The notes: generated by a model from the sequence alone, not told the origin. 64,000 nt of DNA from an uncultured Oscillospiraceae bacterium (GCA_947626845.1 CANQTW010000011.1:1-64000), one strand, 5' to 3'. Counted from the stretch's first letter, positions 34,158-42,526 are shown. A program made the numbers and translations.

Positions 34158-34807
34158 AAAAGATGGTAATCACGGCCCTGGTCATGGTTCTCGCCGCTCT
34201 CTGGGGCTGGCGGGTCTATGACCTCAACCACGACCCGGTGGTGGAGTATGCAAGGCGTGAGACGGTGGAATATGCCGCCGGGGAGACGGTGGATCTGGTG
34301 GCCAGCGACTTTCCCTCCGGCTGGGCCGACCTCACAGGCTATCATATGAAGGTCACCGGCGCGCGCCTTGTGAACACCATCGATCTTCTTCGGGAAAACG
34401 GCTATGACGAGAGCTTTTTCGACACGACGGACTACAGCGACGAATACGCCCTGGTCATTTTGGTGGACACTGTTTTCTGGTACGACGGCGCGGAGGACCC
34501 GAAGGAAAAGCCCATCGATCTCACCAATCTCCGCCTGGTGGGCGCCGACTGGGACTGCTGGTACTGCTGGGAGATAGAAGAATTAGGGTTTCTGAATCCT
34601 GTCCTTGAGGGCGGCAGTGTTTTCGCCATCGTCAGCGGGAAAGAGCTTGCGCTGACACTCCCGTTTATCCTCAAAACCGACCCCGGCGGATTTTTTGACA
34701 CGTCCATCGGCGGCGTGACTGCAAAGGACATTCTGAAATCTCCCCCGCGCCTCCTCCTGGCGGAATACCCCACAGAGGTCTACGCGGCATTGCCGGCTCT
34801 ATCCTGA
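34154..34807 (+). CDS. membrane-anchored protein of the tRNA-Leu island (DUF5028-like)
   Basis: The 217-residue protein starts at GTG 34154, overlapping the ATPase stop by 4 bp. One N-terminal membrane segment (residues 3-20) is followed by an extracytoplasmic domain with ALVILVDTVFWYDG and WYCWEIEELGFLNP. It resembles DUF5028-type proteins that accompany ABC-2 transporters in clostridia; the assignment is tentative. It closes the five-gene operon. Confidence 0.65.
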   Translation: MKKMVITALVMVLAALWGWRVYDLNHDPVVEYARRETVEYAAGETVDLVASDFPSGWADLTGYHMKVTGARLVNTIDLLRENGYDESFFDTTDYSDEYALVILVDTVFWYDGAEDPKEKPIDLTNLRLVGADWDCWYCWEIEELGFLNPVLEGGSVFAIVSGKELALTLPFILKTDPGGFFDTSIGGVTAKDILKSPPRLLLAEYPTEVYAALPALS

Positions 34808-34862
34808 CCGTCAGCCGCTCCCGAAGCGTCGTGGCAGGGGGGGAGAAATTGAAAGCGTTAAT

Positions 34863-34905
34863 TAAAAAATGACGAGCCGCTAAATCTGACAGCTCGTCAT
34901 TTTTC
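34863..34905. terminator. bidirectional terminator between the island operon and tRNA-Leu
   Basis: The perfect 9-bp stem ATGACGAGC/GCTCGTCAT (34869-34900) is followed by TTTTT on both strands. It serves the plus-strand ABC operon and the minus-strand tRNA. Confidence 0.85.
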
Positions 34906-34907
34906 GT

Positions 34908-34992
34908 TGGTGCGGGTATGGGGACTTGAACCCCAACGCCGTGAAGCACGGGAACCTAAATCCCGCATGTCTGCCAATTCCATCATACCCGC
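34908..34992 (-). tRNA. tRNA-Leu, anticodon UAG
   Basis: The minus strand gives an 85-nt tRNA including encoded CCA: acceptor GCGGGTA/TACCCGC, D-arm ATGGAATTGGCAGACAT, anticodon stem CGGGA/TCCCG with loop TTTAGGT (anticodon TAG), a long variable arm CGTGCTTCACG characteristic of leucine tRNAs, and T-arm TTGGGGTTCAAGTCCCCA. Its 3' 55 bp recur at 30885-30939. Confidence 0.96.
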
Positions 34993-35127
34993 GTACAGGG
35001 CTATTTTAACACCGGCGATTTGGCCTGTCAAGGCATTGCTTTTGACGGAAAACTTGGTCTTGCGGCTCCGTCCGCTCCGGATTTCGCAAAGAGTAACCAA
35101 AAATTTTTGTATTTTTTCAGGTTTATT

Positions 35128-35156
35128 TTGACATTTCGGCGAATTTGTGCTATTTT
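35128..35156 (+). promoter_or_regulatory. promoter of the PPK2 gene
   Basis: TTGACA (35128-35133), a 17-bp spacer and TATTTT (35151-35156) predict a leader of about 150 nt (35163-35312). I see no recognisable riboswitch in that leader. The rest of the gap 34993-35127 shows nothing notable. Confidence 0.7.
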
Positions 35157-35312
35157 AGCAGTATACAAAATAATACTGATACTCGATTAAAAGCAGGCAC
35201 CCAGCGGCGAGGATTTTTCGTGTCTGACAAAGTATGACGTGAAAAAGAACGTCGCGAACGGCTGGTTTTAGTCGCGTATTGGTTAAAAAATCAACTCTTG
35301 GAGGTGTACCCC

Positions 35313-36824
35313 ATGATCCTTGACTATAACCGCAAAGACGACAACCTGGACAAAGGCGCCCGCAAGGCGGAGATCAAGCGTCTGCGGGCCGAGCTGGTGG
35401 GCCAGCAGCTGACGATCCGCGAGGCGAAGCTGCCCGTCATCGTGATGCTGGAGGGCTGGGACTGCGCCGGAAAGGGCAATCTCATCAATGAGCTCATCTG
35501 CGAGATGGACCCCCGTTTCTTCTCGGTAAAGAACTTTGGCAGGACACCGGAGAGCGAGGAGCGTTACCCGTTTCTGAAAAAATTTTTTGACGTCCTGCCA
35601 GAAAACGGCAAATTCCTCTTCATGGATACCGGCTGGATGGAGGACACGGTGGGAAAATACCTGCGGCGGGAGATTCCCAAGGAGGAGTATGAGCGCCGCG
35701 TCAACTCCTGCGCCGTTTTAGAGCGCCAGCTTCGGGACAACGGCTACGTGGTGGTGAAGCTCTTTTTGCACATTTCCCGCGCGGAGCAGCTGGAGCGTAT
35801 AACCGCCCTGCGGGAGAACCGAGATACCCAGTGGCGCATCTCCGGCGACGATTTGTGGCAGCAGCAGGAGTATGACCGGTTCCTCAAGACCTACGACAGC
35901 TTTATGGAGGACACGGAAAAGACCTTCCCCTGGCACGTGCTGGACGGCGAGAGCCGCAAAAAGGCGCTGTACGACGCCCTGACGGCCATCACCGGCGCCG
36001 TGGACAAGGCTGTCCGCGCCGGACGGTACGACGGCGCCCCCACCGGGCAGAAATTCCCCCTTCTTGGCCATCCTTCCCAAAAGGACGCCGACCTTTCCGC
36101 CTCCATCAGCGAGGAGGAATACAAAACCGAGCTTGAGAAGCTCCAAAAGAAGCTCGCCAAGCTGCACAACCAGATCTACCGCAAGAAGATCCCCGTGGTC
36201 ATCTGCTACGAGGGCTGGGACGCCGCCGGCAAGGGCGGCAATATCCGCAGGCTGGCCTATCCTCTGGACCCCAGGGGCTTTGACGTGATCCCCATCGCCA
36301 GCCCCACGCCGGGAGAGCTGGCACGGCACTATCTGTGGCGGTTCTGGACAAAGCTTCCCCGCAGCGGCCATGTGGCCATTTTTGACCGCACCTGGTACGG
36401 ACGGGTGATGGTGGAGCGGATCGAGGGCTTCTGCACCGAGAACGCCTGGAAGCGGGCCTACGGCGAGATCAACGAGTTTGAAAAAGAGCTCACCGACTGG
36501 GGCACCGTGGTGCTGAAATTCTGGATACATATCGACCCGGACACCCAGCTTGAGCGGTTCCAGGCCCGTCAAAACACCCCGGAGAAGCAGTGGAAGATTA
36601 CTGACGAGGACTGGCGCAACCGGGACAAGTGGCCCCAGTACGAGGAGGCGGTGGAGGACATGCTGCAAAAGACCAGCACCGAGTACGCCCCCTGGTACAT
36701 CGTGGAGTCCGTGGATAAAAAATACGCCCGCATCAAGGTCCTTCGGATCGTCACCGACGCGCTGGAAAAGGCCGTGGAGGACAACGTAGTCCGCGGCATA
36801 AAAAGCCAGAGGAAGAAGAAATGA
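35313..36824 (+). CDS. pap: polyphosphate:AMP phosphotransferase (two-domain PPK2)
   Basis: The 503-residue protein has two PPK2 domains. The first carries Walker A EGWDCAGKGN near residue 45, the second EGWDAAGKGG near residue 300, followed by lid and Walker B-like FDRTWYGRVMVERIEGF. Two-domain PPK2 enzymes are class II, phosphorylating AMP to ADP with polyphosphate as donor, in the cytosol. As in that class, the second domain looks the better conserved catalytic one (DRTWYGR) while the first has MDTGWMEDTV in the same place. ATG 35313 follows GGAGGTG. It is monocistronic. Confidence 0.92.
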   Translation: MILDYNRKDDNLDKGARKAEIKRLRAELVGQQLTIREAKLPVIVMLEGWDCAGKGNLINELICEMDPRFFSVKNFGRTPESEERYPFLKKFFDVLPENGKFLFMDTGWMEDTVGKYLRREIPKEEYERRVNSCAVLERQLRDNGYVVVKLFLHISRAEQLERITALRENRDTQWRISGDDLWQQQEYDRFLKTYDSFMEDTEKTFPWHVLDGESRKKALYDALTAITGAVDKAVRAGRYDGAPTGQKFPLLGHPSQKDADLSASISEEEYKTELEKLQKKLAKLHNQIYRKKIPVVICYEGWDAAGKGGNIRRLAYPLDPRGFDVIPIASPTPGELARHYLWRFWTKLPRSGHVAIFDRTWYGRVMVERIEGFCTENAWKRAYGEINEFEKELTDWGTVVLKFWIHIDPDTQLERFQARQNTPEKQWKITDEDWRNRDKWPQYEEAVEDMLQKTSTEYAPWYIVESVDKKYARIKVLRIVTDALEKAVEDNVVRGIKSQRKKK

Positions 36825-36943
36825 CCTCCCCCAGGCAAATCAAACCGCTGACGCTAAGTCCTGTTTAAACGCCCTGGCCGCAACGGGATTAAGCTGTAAA
36901 AAAAGAACCATTCCCCAAGGCGTATTTATCAGCGAACCGTATT

Positions 36944-36970
36944 AACGCCCCGCTTCCCGCGGGGCGTTTC
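36944..36970 (+). terminator. terminator of the PPK2 gene, direct-repeat copy 1
   Basis: The 10-bp stem AACGCCCCGC/GCGGGGCGTT with TTCCC loop is followed by TC. An identical hairpin lies at 37278-37305, with family A copy A2 between them. Confidence 0.75.
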
Positions 36971-37277
36971 AGCTTGTCAAAAAACTCAAATTCGATATTT
37001 TTTCCGGCGACATGTGCGTCGGAAAAAATCCCTTTTGTCACGCAAGTGTGCTAATGGGGCCCCCGCCGAACGTTAGTTCGGTGGGGAGAGGAGGAGCGAA
37101 GTCTGCGACCTTGCCTTCGCGCCTGCGCGGAGGCAAGGAATCGCGACTTCCGCGACGACGACGGTGCGCGCGGCGTGACGGCAGGGAAAAATACCTGAAT
37201 TTCGCAAAATTCAGATATTTTTCCCGCACGTTCCCCTTGTCGGAAAAAGCCCGTCAGGGCTTTTTCCGACAGTCTCT
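36971..37277 (+). repeat. family A long repeat, copy A2, carrying a nested family B element
   Basis: It begins with CTTGTCAAAAAACTCAAAT, then the T6/A6 hairpin (36998-37028), a central stem GTCACGC/GCGTGAC, the CTGAATTT hairpin (37188-37227), and the TCGGAAAAAGCCC hairpin to the end. The tip of the central stem is replaced by family B copy B3. It lies between the convergent PPK2 and NUDIX genes. Confidence 0.8.
37057..37161 (+). repeat. family B structured element, copy B3 (nested in A2)
   Basis: Helix P1 is CCCCGCCGAAC/GTTCGGTGGGG with a GTTA loop (37061-37086). Then GGAGGAGC, helix P2 GAAGTC/GACTTC (37098-37103 with 37145-37150) enclosing a long hairpin CCTTGCCT/AGGCAAGG, then CGCGACGACG. 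The single-stranded blocks match copies B1 and B2, while both helices differ in compensatory fashion. Confidence 0.7.
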
Positions 37278-37305
37278 AACGCCCCGCTTCCCGCGGGGCG
37301 TTTTT
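37278..37305. terminator. terminator hairpin, direct-repeat copy 2
   Basis: Same AACGCCCCGC-TTCCC-GCGGGGCGTT hairpin as at 36944-36968, here followed by TTT. It lies at the 3' end of the minus-strand NUDIX operon. Confidence 0.7.
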
Positions 37306-37315
37306 GTATAAGCGC

Positions 37316-38209
37316 TCAAAGCTTCGTCCGTGATTTTCCGCTCAGGCGGGTGACGGTCAGCTCTATAACGCAGGCGGCGTTGATATCCGCGTCGATATAC
37401 TTCTCTCGGTTCTCCACGGTGTCCGCGGGGGCGTATTCCAGGGCCAGCGCCCGAAGGGCCTCCCGCTTCTCCGCCTCGTCCGTCACCTCCCGAAGGAGGC
37501 CGAAGGCGATGACGCTGCGATAGTTGGTGGTGTACTGCTGGGGGATCACATAATCCTGGGTCACCACGCAGAAGGAGGCGCGATTCTCGCGCCGGAGCGC
37601 GTCCAGCTTATGGCCGCTCTTAGCGCCGTGGAAGAAGATTTTCCCGTCCCGGTAGACGTAGCTCAGCGGCACACCATAGGGCCAGCCCCCGTCCCCGTAA
37701 AGGGACAGGACGCCGTCGAAGCCGTCCTTCAGGAGCTTTTCGCACTGCTCCCTCGTCAGCTCTCGGTCATGCCGGCGCATGGGCCGGAAGGCCGTGTGCT
37801 CCGGGTGGGCATTCAAAAATCTGTCCGCCGCCAGCAGCGTCTCCCGGTCGGAGAGGTGGGTCAGCTTCACCAGGGCGTCCGCCAGCGGGACCCACTCTAT
37901 GGAGGCCACCTCCTCCGGCTGGGCCGTCACGTCCATGGACTCCGCCCGCGCCAGGAAGAAGATCACGTCCTTCAGGCATCCCTCGCAGGGGGAATAGCGG
38001 ATGGTCCTGGAAAAGCCGTCCAGGAACGCCACCTCCAGGGCCGTCTCCTCCCGGATCTCCCGCACAGCAGTCTCATGTTCTGTCTCGGCGCCCTCCACGT
38101 GTCCCTTGCAGAGGGAGGTGTGTCCCTTCTGCATGTGCTCCAAAAGGTAGAGCCGCTCCCCGCCGGATTCGGCGAAGATCACCGCGCCGCAGCTTTTTTC
38201 CAGTTTCAT
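37316..38209 (-). CDS. NUDIX hydrolase fused to PNPOx-like flavin-binding domain
   Basis: The 297-residue protein has residues 1-135 as a NUDIX hydrolase with a box fitting GX5EX7REUXEE (GHVEGAETEHETAVREIREE, final Gly replaced by Ala). The NUDIX part resembles diadenosine tetraphosphate hydrolases. From about residue 140 (FRPMRRHDRELTREQCEKLL) a split-barrel PNPOx-like/NimA domain follows (YGVPLSYVYRDGKIFFHGAKSGHKLDALR). The fusion suggests cleanup of damaged nucleotides or flavin-linked detoxification; neither substrate is known. It is followed upstream by fRMsr 9 bp away, hinting at an oxidative-damage theme. Confidence 0.85.
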   Translation of the reverse strand: MKLEKSCGAVIFAESGGERLYLLEHMQKGHTSLCKGHVEGAETEHETAVREIREETALEVAFLDGFSRTIRYSPCEGCLKDVIFFLARAESMDVTAQPEEVASIEWVPLADALVKLTHLSDRETLLAADRFLNAHPEHTAFRPMRRHDRELTREQCEKLLKDGFDGVLSLYGDGGWPYGVPLSYVYRDGKIFFHGAKSGHKLDALRRENRASFCVVTQDYVIPQQYTTNYRSVIAFGLLREVTDEAEKREALRALALEYAPADTVENREKYIDADINAACVIELTVTRLSGKSRTKL

Positions 38210-38218
38210 AGCCTCACC

Positions 38219-38701
38219 TCACGCAAATCTGGCCAGGGGCATGACGCATCTCTCCAGCCCCGCCCTGTCCTCATCGGTAAAATGGCTGGGCAGAAAGCTG
38301 TCCATATCCAGCACGCCCCATATTCTCCCCGCCCCGTCCCGGAGGGGGATCACGATCTCGGAGTGGGTGTCGCAGTCGCAGGCGATATGACCGGCGAAGC
38401 AGGAGACCTCCTCCACCACCTGGGCCCTGTCCTCCTTCCAGGCGGTGCCGCACACGCCGGCCCCAAAGGGGATGCGGCTGACGGCGGGCCGTCCCTGGAA
38501 AGGCCCCAGCACCAGCTCCTCCCCCGCCGTCAGGTAGAAGCCCACCCAGTTGGCCTCGGAAAAGGCCTGGGCCAACACGGCGGAGAAATTGGCCAGCGCC
38601 GCCGTCCTGTCCGTCTCATCGCCGGTGTAGATTGCCAGCTGACGCTCCAGGAAATCATAAAAGGCCGGTTTCGTCTTGGGATAGGTCACGGGTTCATACA
38701 T
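38219..38701 (-). CDS. msrC: GAF-domain free methionine-(R)-sulfoxide reductase
   Basis: This single GAF domain of 160 residues is the fRMsr type: ANWVGFYLTAGEELVLGPFQG, then the three cysteines in GAGVCGTAW and HIACDCDTHSEIVIPL, and GVLDMDS near the end. It reduces free Met-R-sulfoxide with thioredoxin, in the cytosol. It is co-transcribed with the NUDIX-PNPOx gene. Confidence 0.93.
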   Translation of the reverse strand: MYEPVTYPKTKPAFYDFLERQLAIYTGDETDRTAALANFSAVLAQAFSEANWVGFYLTAGEELVLGPFQGRPAVSRIPFGAGVCGTAWKEDRAQVVEEVSCFAGHIACDCDTHSEIVIPLRDGAGRIWGVLDMDSFLPSHFTDEDRAGLERCVMPLARFA

Positions 38702-38753
38702 GATCTTCTCAACTCTTTTCAGGCAAAAGAATCATAATTTTATGGAAAGGCTG

Positions 38754-38779
38754 AAAAAAGGGGCATAACGCCCCTTTTT
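38754..38779 (-). terminator. terminator of the DtxR-family gene (bidirectional shape)
   Basis: AAAAAGGGGC/GCCCCTTTTT, 10 bp with a 5-nt loop, lies immediately after the minus-strand regulator gene. Confidence 0.85.
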
Positions 38780-38787
38780 ATGTGGTT

Positions 38788-39162
38788 TTACGCTTTTTTA
38801 TGCCTGTCGAAATAGTCGCGGATTTTGGAGAACGTGCCGGCGCTGATGTCGTGCTCAATCTTGCAGGCCTCCTTGGCCGCCGTCTCCGGCTCCACGCCCA
38901 GGCTCTCCAGGATCTCGGTAAGCAGGACGTGGCGCTCATAGATGCGCTCGGCCACCTCGCGCCCCAGGGCGGTCAGGTGGATGTCCCGGCGCTGATCCAC
39001 GTCAATGTAGCCGTTTTCCCGCAGACGCCGCATGGCGATGGAGATCGTTGGCTTGGCATACCCCATCTCGGTGGCGATGTCGATGGCGCGGACGTACCCC
39101 ATGCGGTTTTCCAGCATAAGTATGGTCTCCAGGTAATCCTCCCCGGATTCATGTATCTCCAC
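38788..39162 (-). CDS. DtxR/MntR-family metal-dependent regulator
   Basis: The 124-residue protein has an N-terminal winged helix (EIHESGEDYLETILML; DIATEMGYAKPTISIAMRRL) and a dimerisation/metal domain (VLLTEILESLGVEPETAAKEACKIEHDIS) with the Glu-Cys-x-x-Glu-His-type ligands of the family (EACKIEH). The C-terminal SH3-like domain is absent, as in MntR. GTG 39162 (MEIHESGEDY) is chosen because AAGGGAG is 8 bases upstream; GTG 39171 and TTG 39180 are alternatives. It likely controls manganese or iron uptake genes elsewhere. Confidence 0.88.
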   Translation of the reverse strand: MEIHESGEDYLETILMLENRMGYVRAIDIATEMGYAKPTISIAMRRLRENGYIDVDQRRDIHLTALGREVAERIYERHVLLTEILESLGVEPETAAKEACKIEHDISAGTFSKIRDYFDRHKKA

Positions 39163-39200
39163 AGCGTCCACTCCCTTCAACTTCAGAACAGAGGATGAGA

Positions 39201-39611
39201 TCAGAAGAACTTCTTGATGCCCTCGGTGGCGGCGGACTCGTCGGCGCTGATGGTCATGGTGAACTTCACGTCCTCACGGGCGGAGAAGGTGTCGCACCAA
39301 TCCAGGAACTCCTCAGCCTCGTTGAGGGACTCGGTGCCGGCCAGCTTGAAAAGGCCGTCCATAAAAATGTGGGTGATATCGTAATTGCCGGCGCAGAGAC
39401 CGCTGAGGAAGCCCTTGAGGGCGGTGTAGCCGGAAAGCTTATAGTCGGAAAGCTTGATGAGGCGGACGCTCATGGGGACGTCATAGCGGAGGGCGGCGTC
39501 GCGCTCGATGCAGATCACGTTGCCGTGCTCCTCCTCCGACGCCTTGCGCACAAGCTCGATGAGCCGTTTCGTTTTTCCGTGACCCTTGAGTCCCATAATG
39601 ACCTTAACCAT
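39201..39611 (-). CDS. small P-loop-like protein of unknown function
   Basis: The 136-residue protein begins [20 protein letters not shown], a Walker A-like GxKGxGKT loop, and has a Walker B-like hydrophobic strand ending in Asp (ITHIFMDGL). It lacks the length for a full ATPase core and I recognise no family. ATG 39611 follows AAAGGAG. It lies 38 bp upstream of the DtxR-type gene on the same strand, so the two may be co-transcribed. Confidence 0.7.
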   Translation of the reverse strand: MVKVIMGLKGHGKTKRLIELVRKASEEEHGNVICIERDAALRYDVPMSVRLIKLSDYKLSGYTALKGFLSGLCAGNYDITHIFMDGLFKLAGTESLNEAEEFLDWCDTFSAREDVKFTMTISADESAATEGIKKFF

Positions 39612-39837
39612 AGGGAACACTCCTTTCAGTTTTAGGGGTTGCGGAGCCGCGCCGGACCCAGGCCCGACAGCTCCGCTGTGTCTATCTTACCATTTTTCCG
39701 GGGACGATTCAACAGGAATTTTCGCTGTTTGCGAAAAATTTATAAATTCCCCGCTGGAAACCGGTGGTCAAAGGCACAAATGGACAGCATTCGGCGTATT
39801 ATGGAACGAGGCTCCATTTGAGCCCAGGAGGATTTGG

Positions 39838-41022
39838 ATGAAAACACCCAATTGTTTTGACACAAACGAGCCCTGCGGCTGCGGCGGCAACGTCATCAAC
39901 TGCGGCGGCGCGGCCACTCCCTGCCCCGGTCCGCGGGGGCCCCAGGGTGTCCCCGGCCCCGTCGGTCCCCAGGGCGTACCCGGTCCCGCGGGAGCCACAG
40001 GCGCAACCGGTCCCATCGGTCCCCAAGGACCCCAGGGTCCCGCCGGCCCCGCGGGTGCTACAGGAGCAACCGGCCCCATCGGCCCCCAAGGCCCTCAAGG
40101 ACCCCAGGGCGAGCCAGGCCCCGCGGGTGCCACGGGTGCCACCGGTCCCATAGGCCCCATCGGCCCGCAGGGTCCCCAAGGGCCCCAGGGTGAACCCGGC
40201 CCCGCGGGTGCCACGGGCGCAACCGGTCCCATAGGCCCCATCGGCCCGCAGGGTCCCCAAGGCCCCGCCGGCCCCACAGGAGCCACGGGCGCCACAGGCG
40301 CGACAGGTGCCACGGGCGCAACCGGCCCTGCCGGCGCGGCGGCCACCATTGAGATCGGCACCGTCACCACCGGCGCGCCGGGGACGCCCGCCAGCGTCAC
40401 CAATACCGGCACCGACACCAACGCCATTCTGAATTTCGTGATCCCCCAGGGAGCCACAGGCGCTACCGGCGCCACAGGCGCCACGGGCCTTACCGGGGCC
40501 ACCGGCGCCACAGGCGCGACGGGTCCCACCGGAGCCACCGGCCCCGCCGGCCCCCAGGGACCCGCCGGCCCGCAAGGCCCCCAGGGGCCTGCCGGTACGC
40601 CCGCGGCCCTGGGCTACGGCGACTTCTACGCCCTGATGCCCGGCGACAACGCGGCTCCCGTGGCCGTCGGAGACGCCATCGAGTTCCCCAACGACGGCCC
40701 CACCGCCGGAGGGGTCGCCTCCACCACCGACACCACCTTCACGGTGACCGATGCCGGCACGTACCTGGTCCTCTTCCAGGTCAGCGTCACCGGGGCGGGC
40801 CAATTGGCCCTGGCCGTAAACGGTGCCGAGGTCGACACCACCGTGGTAGGCCGGGCGGGAGGCACCGACCAGATCGTAGGCATGAGCGTCCAGACCCTGG
40901 CCGCGGGCGACACGCTGTCCGTGGTCAACTCCTCCGGAAGCGCCGCCGCCATCACCATCACCCCCGCCGCCGGCGGAAACAACCCCGTCTCGGCCCATCT
41001 GATCATTGTACGGCTGGCCTGA
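39838..41022 (+). CDS. collagen-like (GXY) surface protein with BclA-type C-terminal domain
   Basis: The 394-residue protein has an N-terminal Cys/Asn-rich head ([19 protein letters not shown]), then Gly-X-Y triplets over residues 31-166 and 204-256. The Ala/Thr-rich GATGATG and GPQGPQ types dominate, with one non-collagenous island between. The C-terminal domain of about 138 residues resembles the C1q/TNF-like trimerisation domain of exosporium BclA ([25 protein letters not shown]). There is no signal peptide, as for mother-cell-made exosporium proteins. CAGGAGGAT precedes ATG 39838. Repeat number is likely to vary between strains. Most likely a spore-surface filament protein. Confidence 0.88.
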   Translation: MKTPNCFDTNEPCGCGGNVINCGGAATPCPGPRGPQGVPGPVGPQGVPGPAGATGATGPIGPQGPQGPAGPAGATGATGPIGPQGPQGPQGEPGPAGATGATGPIGPIGPQGPQGPQGEPGPAGATGATGPIGPIGPQGPQGPAGPTGATGATGATGATGATGPAGAAATIEIGTVTTGAPGTPASVTNTGTDTNAILNFVIPQGATGATGATGATGLTGATGATGATGPTGATGPAGPQGPAGPQGPQGPAGTPAALGYGDFYALMPGDNAAPVAVGDAIEFPNDGPTAGGVASTTDTTFTVTDAGTYLVLFQVSVTGAGQLALAVNGAEVDTTVVGRAGGTDQIVGMSVQTLAAGDTLSVVNSSGSAAAITITPAAGGNNPVSAHLIIVRLA

Positions 41023-41055
41023 AAAAACGGACGGGGATATTAGGGGATTTTAAAC

Positions 41056-41094
41056 GGAAGGGGAACCGTCACGGTTCCCCTTCCATCCTTTTTC
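41056..41094 (+). terminator. intrinsic terminator of the collagen-like gene
   Basis: A perfect 13-bp stem GGAAGGGGAACCG/CGGTTCCCCTTCC with TCA loop is followed by ATCCTTTTT. It overlaps the last codons of the convergent histidine kinase gene. Confidence 0.85.
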
Positions 41095-42526
41095 GATCAT
41101 ACGCCGGGAAGGTCACCGTGAACCGCATACCGCCCTCCGGGCGCTTCTCGGCAACGACGTCCCCGCCGTGCCGGAGGGCGGTGGATTTGACGATGGACAG
41201 GCCCAGGCCCGTGCCGCCCTCGTCCCTGTCGCGGGATTTCTCTACCCGGTAGAACCGGTCAAAGATATACGGTAGATCCGCGTCCGGGATGCCGATGCCG
41301 GTGTCCTCCACCACGATCCTGACGCTCTCCGCCTCCCGCCGAACGGTCAGCGTGACCCTCCCGCCGGGGCGGTTATATTTGATGGCGTTCTCCACTAAAT
41401 TATAAATGATCTGGAAAAGCTCGTCGCCGGTGGCCAGGATGTGGGTACCGGCCTCCAGGACCTGCTCCAGGTCCACCTGCGCCCTTCCGGCGATGGGCTT
41501 CAGGGTGCCCAGCACACGGTTCGCCACCTCACAGCAGTCCACATCCACCCTGGCGGTGTTGACGGCGTTGTCCAGCTTCGTCAGCGCCAGCAGCTGCTGC
41601 GTGGTGCGTCCCAGCCGCTCGGATTCCTCCCGGATGCCGCCCACAAACTCCTTTACCGTCTCCTGATCCATATTGTCCGTCTCCAGGATGCTGTCGGAAA
41701 GGAGCCGGATGGCGGCCAGAGGCGTTTTCAGCTCATGGGAGGCGTCGGCCACAAAGCGCCGCCGGATCTCCTCTGTTTTCTGGAGCCTGTCGGTCAGGCT
41801 GTTGAACTCGTCGGCCAGCTGGGCCAGCTCGTCGTGGCCGGACACGGCCACGCGGTAGGTATACTCCCCCTCCCGGACGCTTTCAATACCGTCCAGCACG
41901 CGCTTGAGCCGGTAGGTCATGGTCCTCGACAGGATAATGCTGATCAGGATCGCGCCGATGCCAAGGGCGATGGAGACGGTAAACATATCGTTGCGGATAC
42001 CCAAAACGATCTCCCCCTCGGCGGCGTCATACTCATAGACGCACACCGCGCCCACCACCTGTCCGCCGGAGATGATGGGGACGGAGGAGTAGGTCTTGAA
42101 CGCCCCGTCGGAGAAGGAGGAGCGGAACTCGTCCTTTTTCTCGGCGATGGCCGAACGGACAAGGGAAAACAGGACGCGCTCATCATACCCCGTCACGTCG
42201 TTGCGCACGGAGTAAAGCTCGTCCATATTGGCGTTCATCACCGAGACGCGGGACAGATTGCCCGTCTCGATCATCCCCATCACCTGCCCCACCGTCTCAG
42301 GGGTGATCCGCTCCAGGGCCTCCACCGAGGCCCCCATCTGCACCGTGCTGGGCCAGATGGCGTTTTCCTTGGAGACAAAAACCAGGTCCCGTGAGATGAT
42401 GACGGGGTAGGTATTGAGCACCACGATCATGACCGCGGTCACCAGCAGATAGGTCAGCAGATACTTGGTTCTCAGGCTGACGAACCGGCGGCGCGGCTTC
42501 CCCTCAGCCCTTGAAATAGTACCCAA
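41069..42526 (-). CDS. sensor histidine kinase
   Basis: The protein is about 485 residues: membrane segment 1 near residues 20-40, an extracytoplasmic sensor, membrane segment 2, HAMP, HisKA with the phospho-accepting His in DASHELKTPLAAIRL, and HATPase with NLVENAIKYNRPGG, DTGIGIPDADLPYIFDRFYR and GGTGLGLSIV. It is a PhoR/WalK-like orthodox kinase paired with the regulator upstream, whose stop it overlaps by 23 bp. No ATG is available; TTG 42526 is the best start, with GGGGAG immediately before it, and is uncertain. The signal is unknown. Confidence 0.88.
   Translation of the reverse strand: MGTISRAEGKPRRRFVSLRTKYLLTYLLVTAVMIVVLNTYPVIISRDLVFVSKENAIWPSTVQMGASVEALERITPETVGQVMGMIETGNLSRVSVMNANMDELYSVRNDVTGYDERVLFSLVRSAIAEKKDEFRSSFSDGAFKTYSSVPIISGGQVVGAVCVYEYDAAEGEIVLGIRNDMFTVSIALGIGAILISIILSRTMTYRLKRVLDGIESVREGEYTYRVAVSGHDELAQLADEFNSLTDRLQKTEEIRRRFVADASHELKTPLAAIRLLSDSILETDNMDQETVKEFVGGIREESERLGRTTQQLLALTKLDNAVNTARVDVDCCEVANRVLGTLKPIAGRAQVDLEQVLEAGTHILATGDELFQIIYNLVENAIKYNRPGGRVTLTVRREAESVRIVVEDTGIGIPDADLPYIFDRFYRVEKSRDRDEGGTGLGLSIVKSTALRHGGDVVAEKRPEGGMRFTVTFPAYDRKRMEGEP

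Noticed and set aside
37057..37161. Family B element as part of a coding gene
   Set aside because: Frames across it lack a ribosome site and domain, and the three copies conserve paired bases rather than codons.
40000..40600. Repeats that could suggest a CRISPR array
   Set aside because: The repeats are in-frame GXY codons of variable order, without equal-length unique spacers, and no cas genes are near.
39799..40998. Minus-strand Gly-rich open frame opposite the collagen-like gene
   Set aside because: Reverse reading of GGX-type repeats always gives another open Gly-rich frame; the plus frame has GXY periodicity and a BclA-type end.
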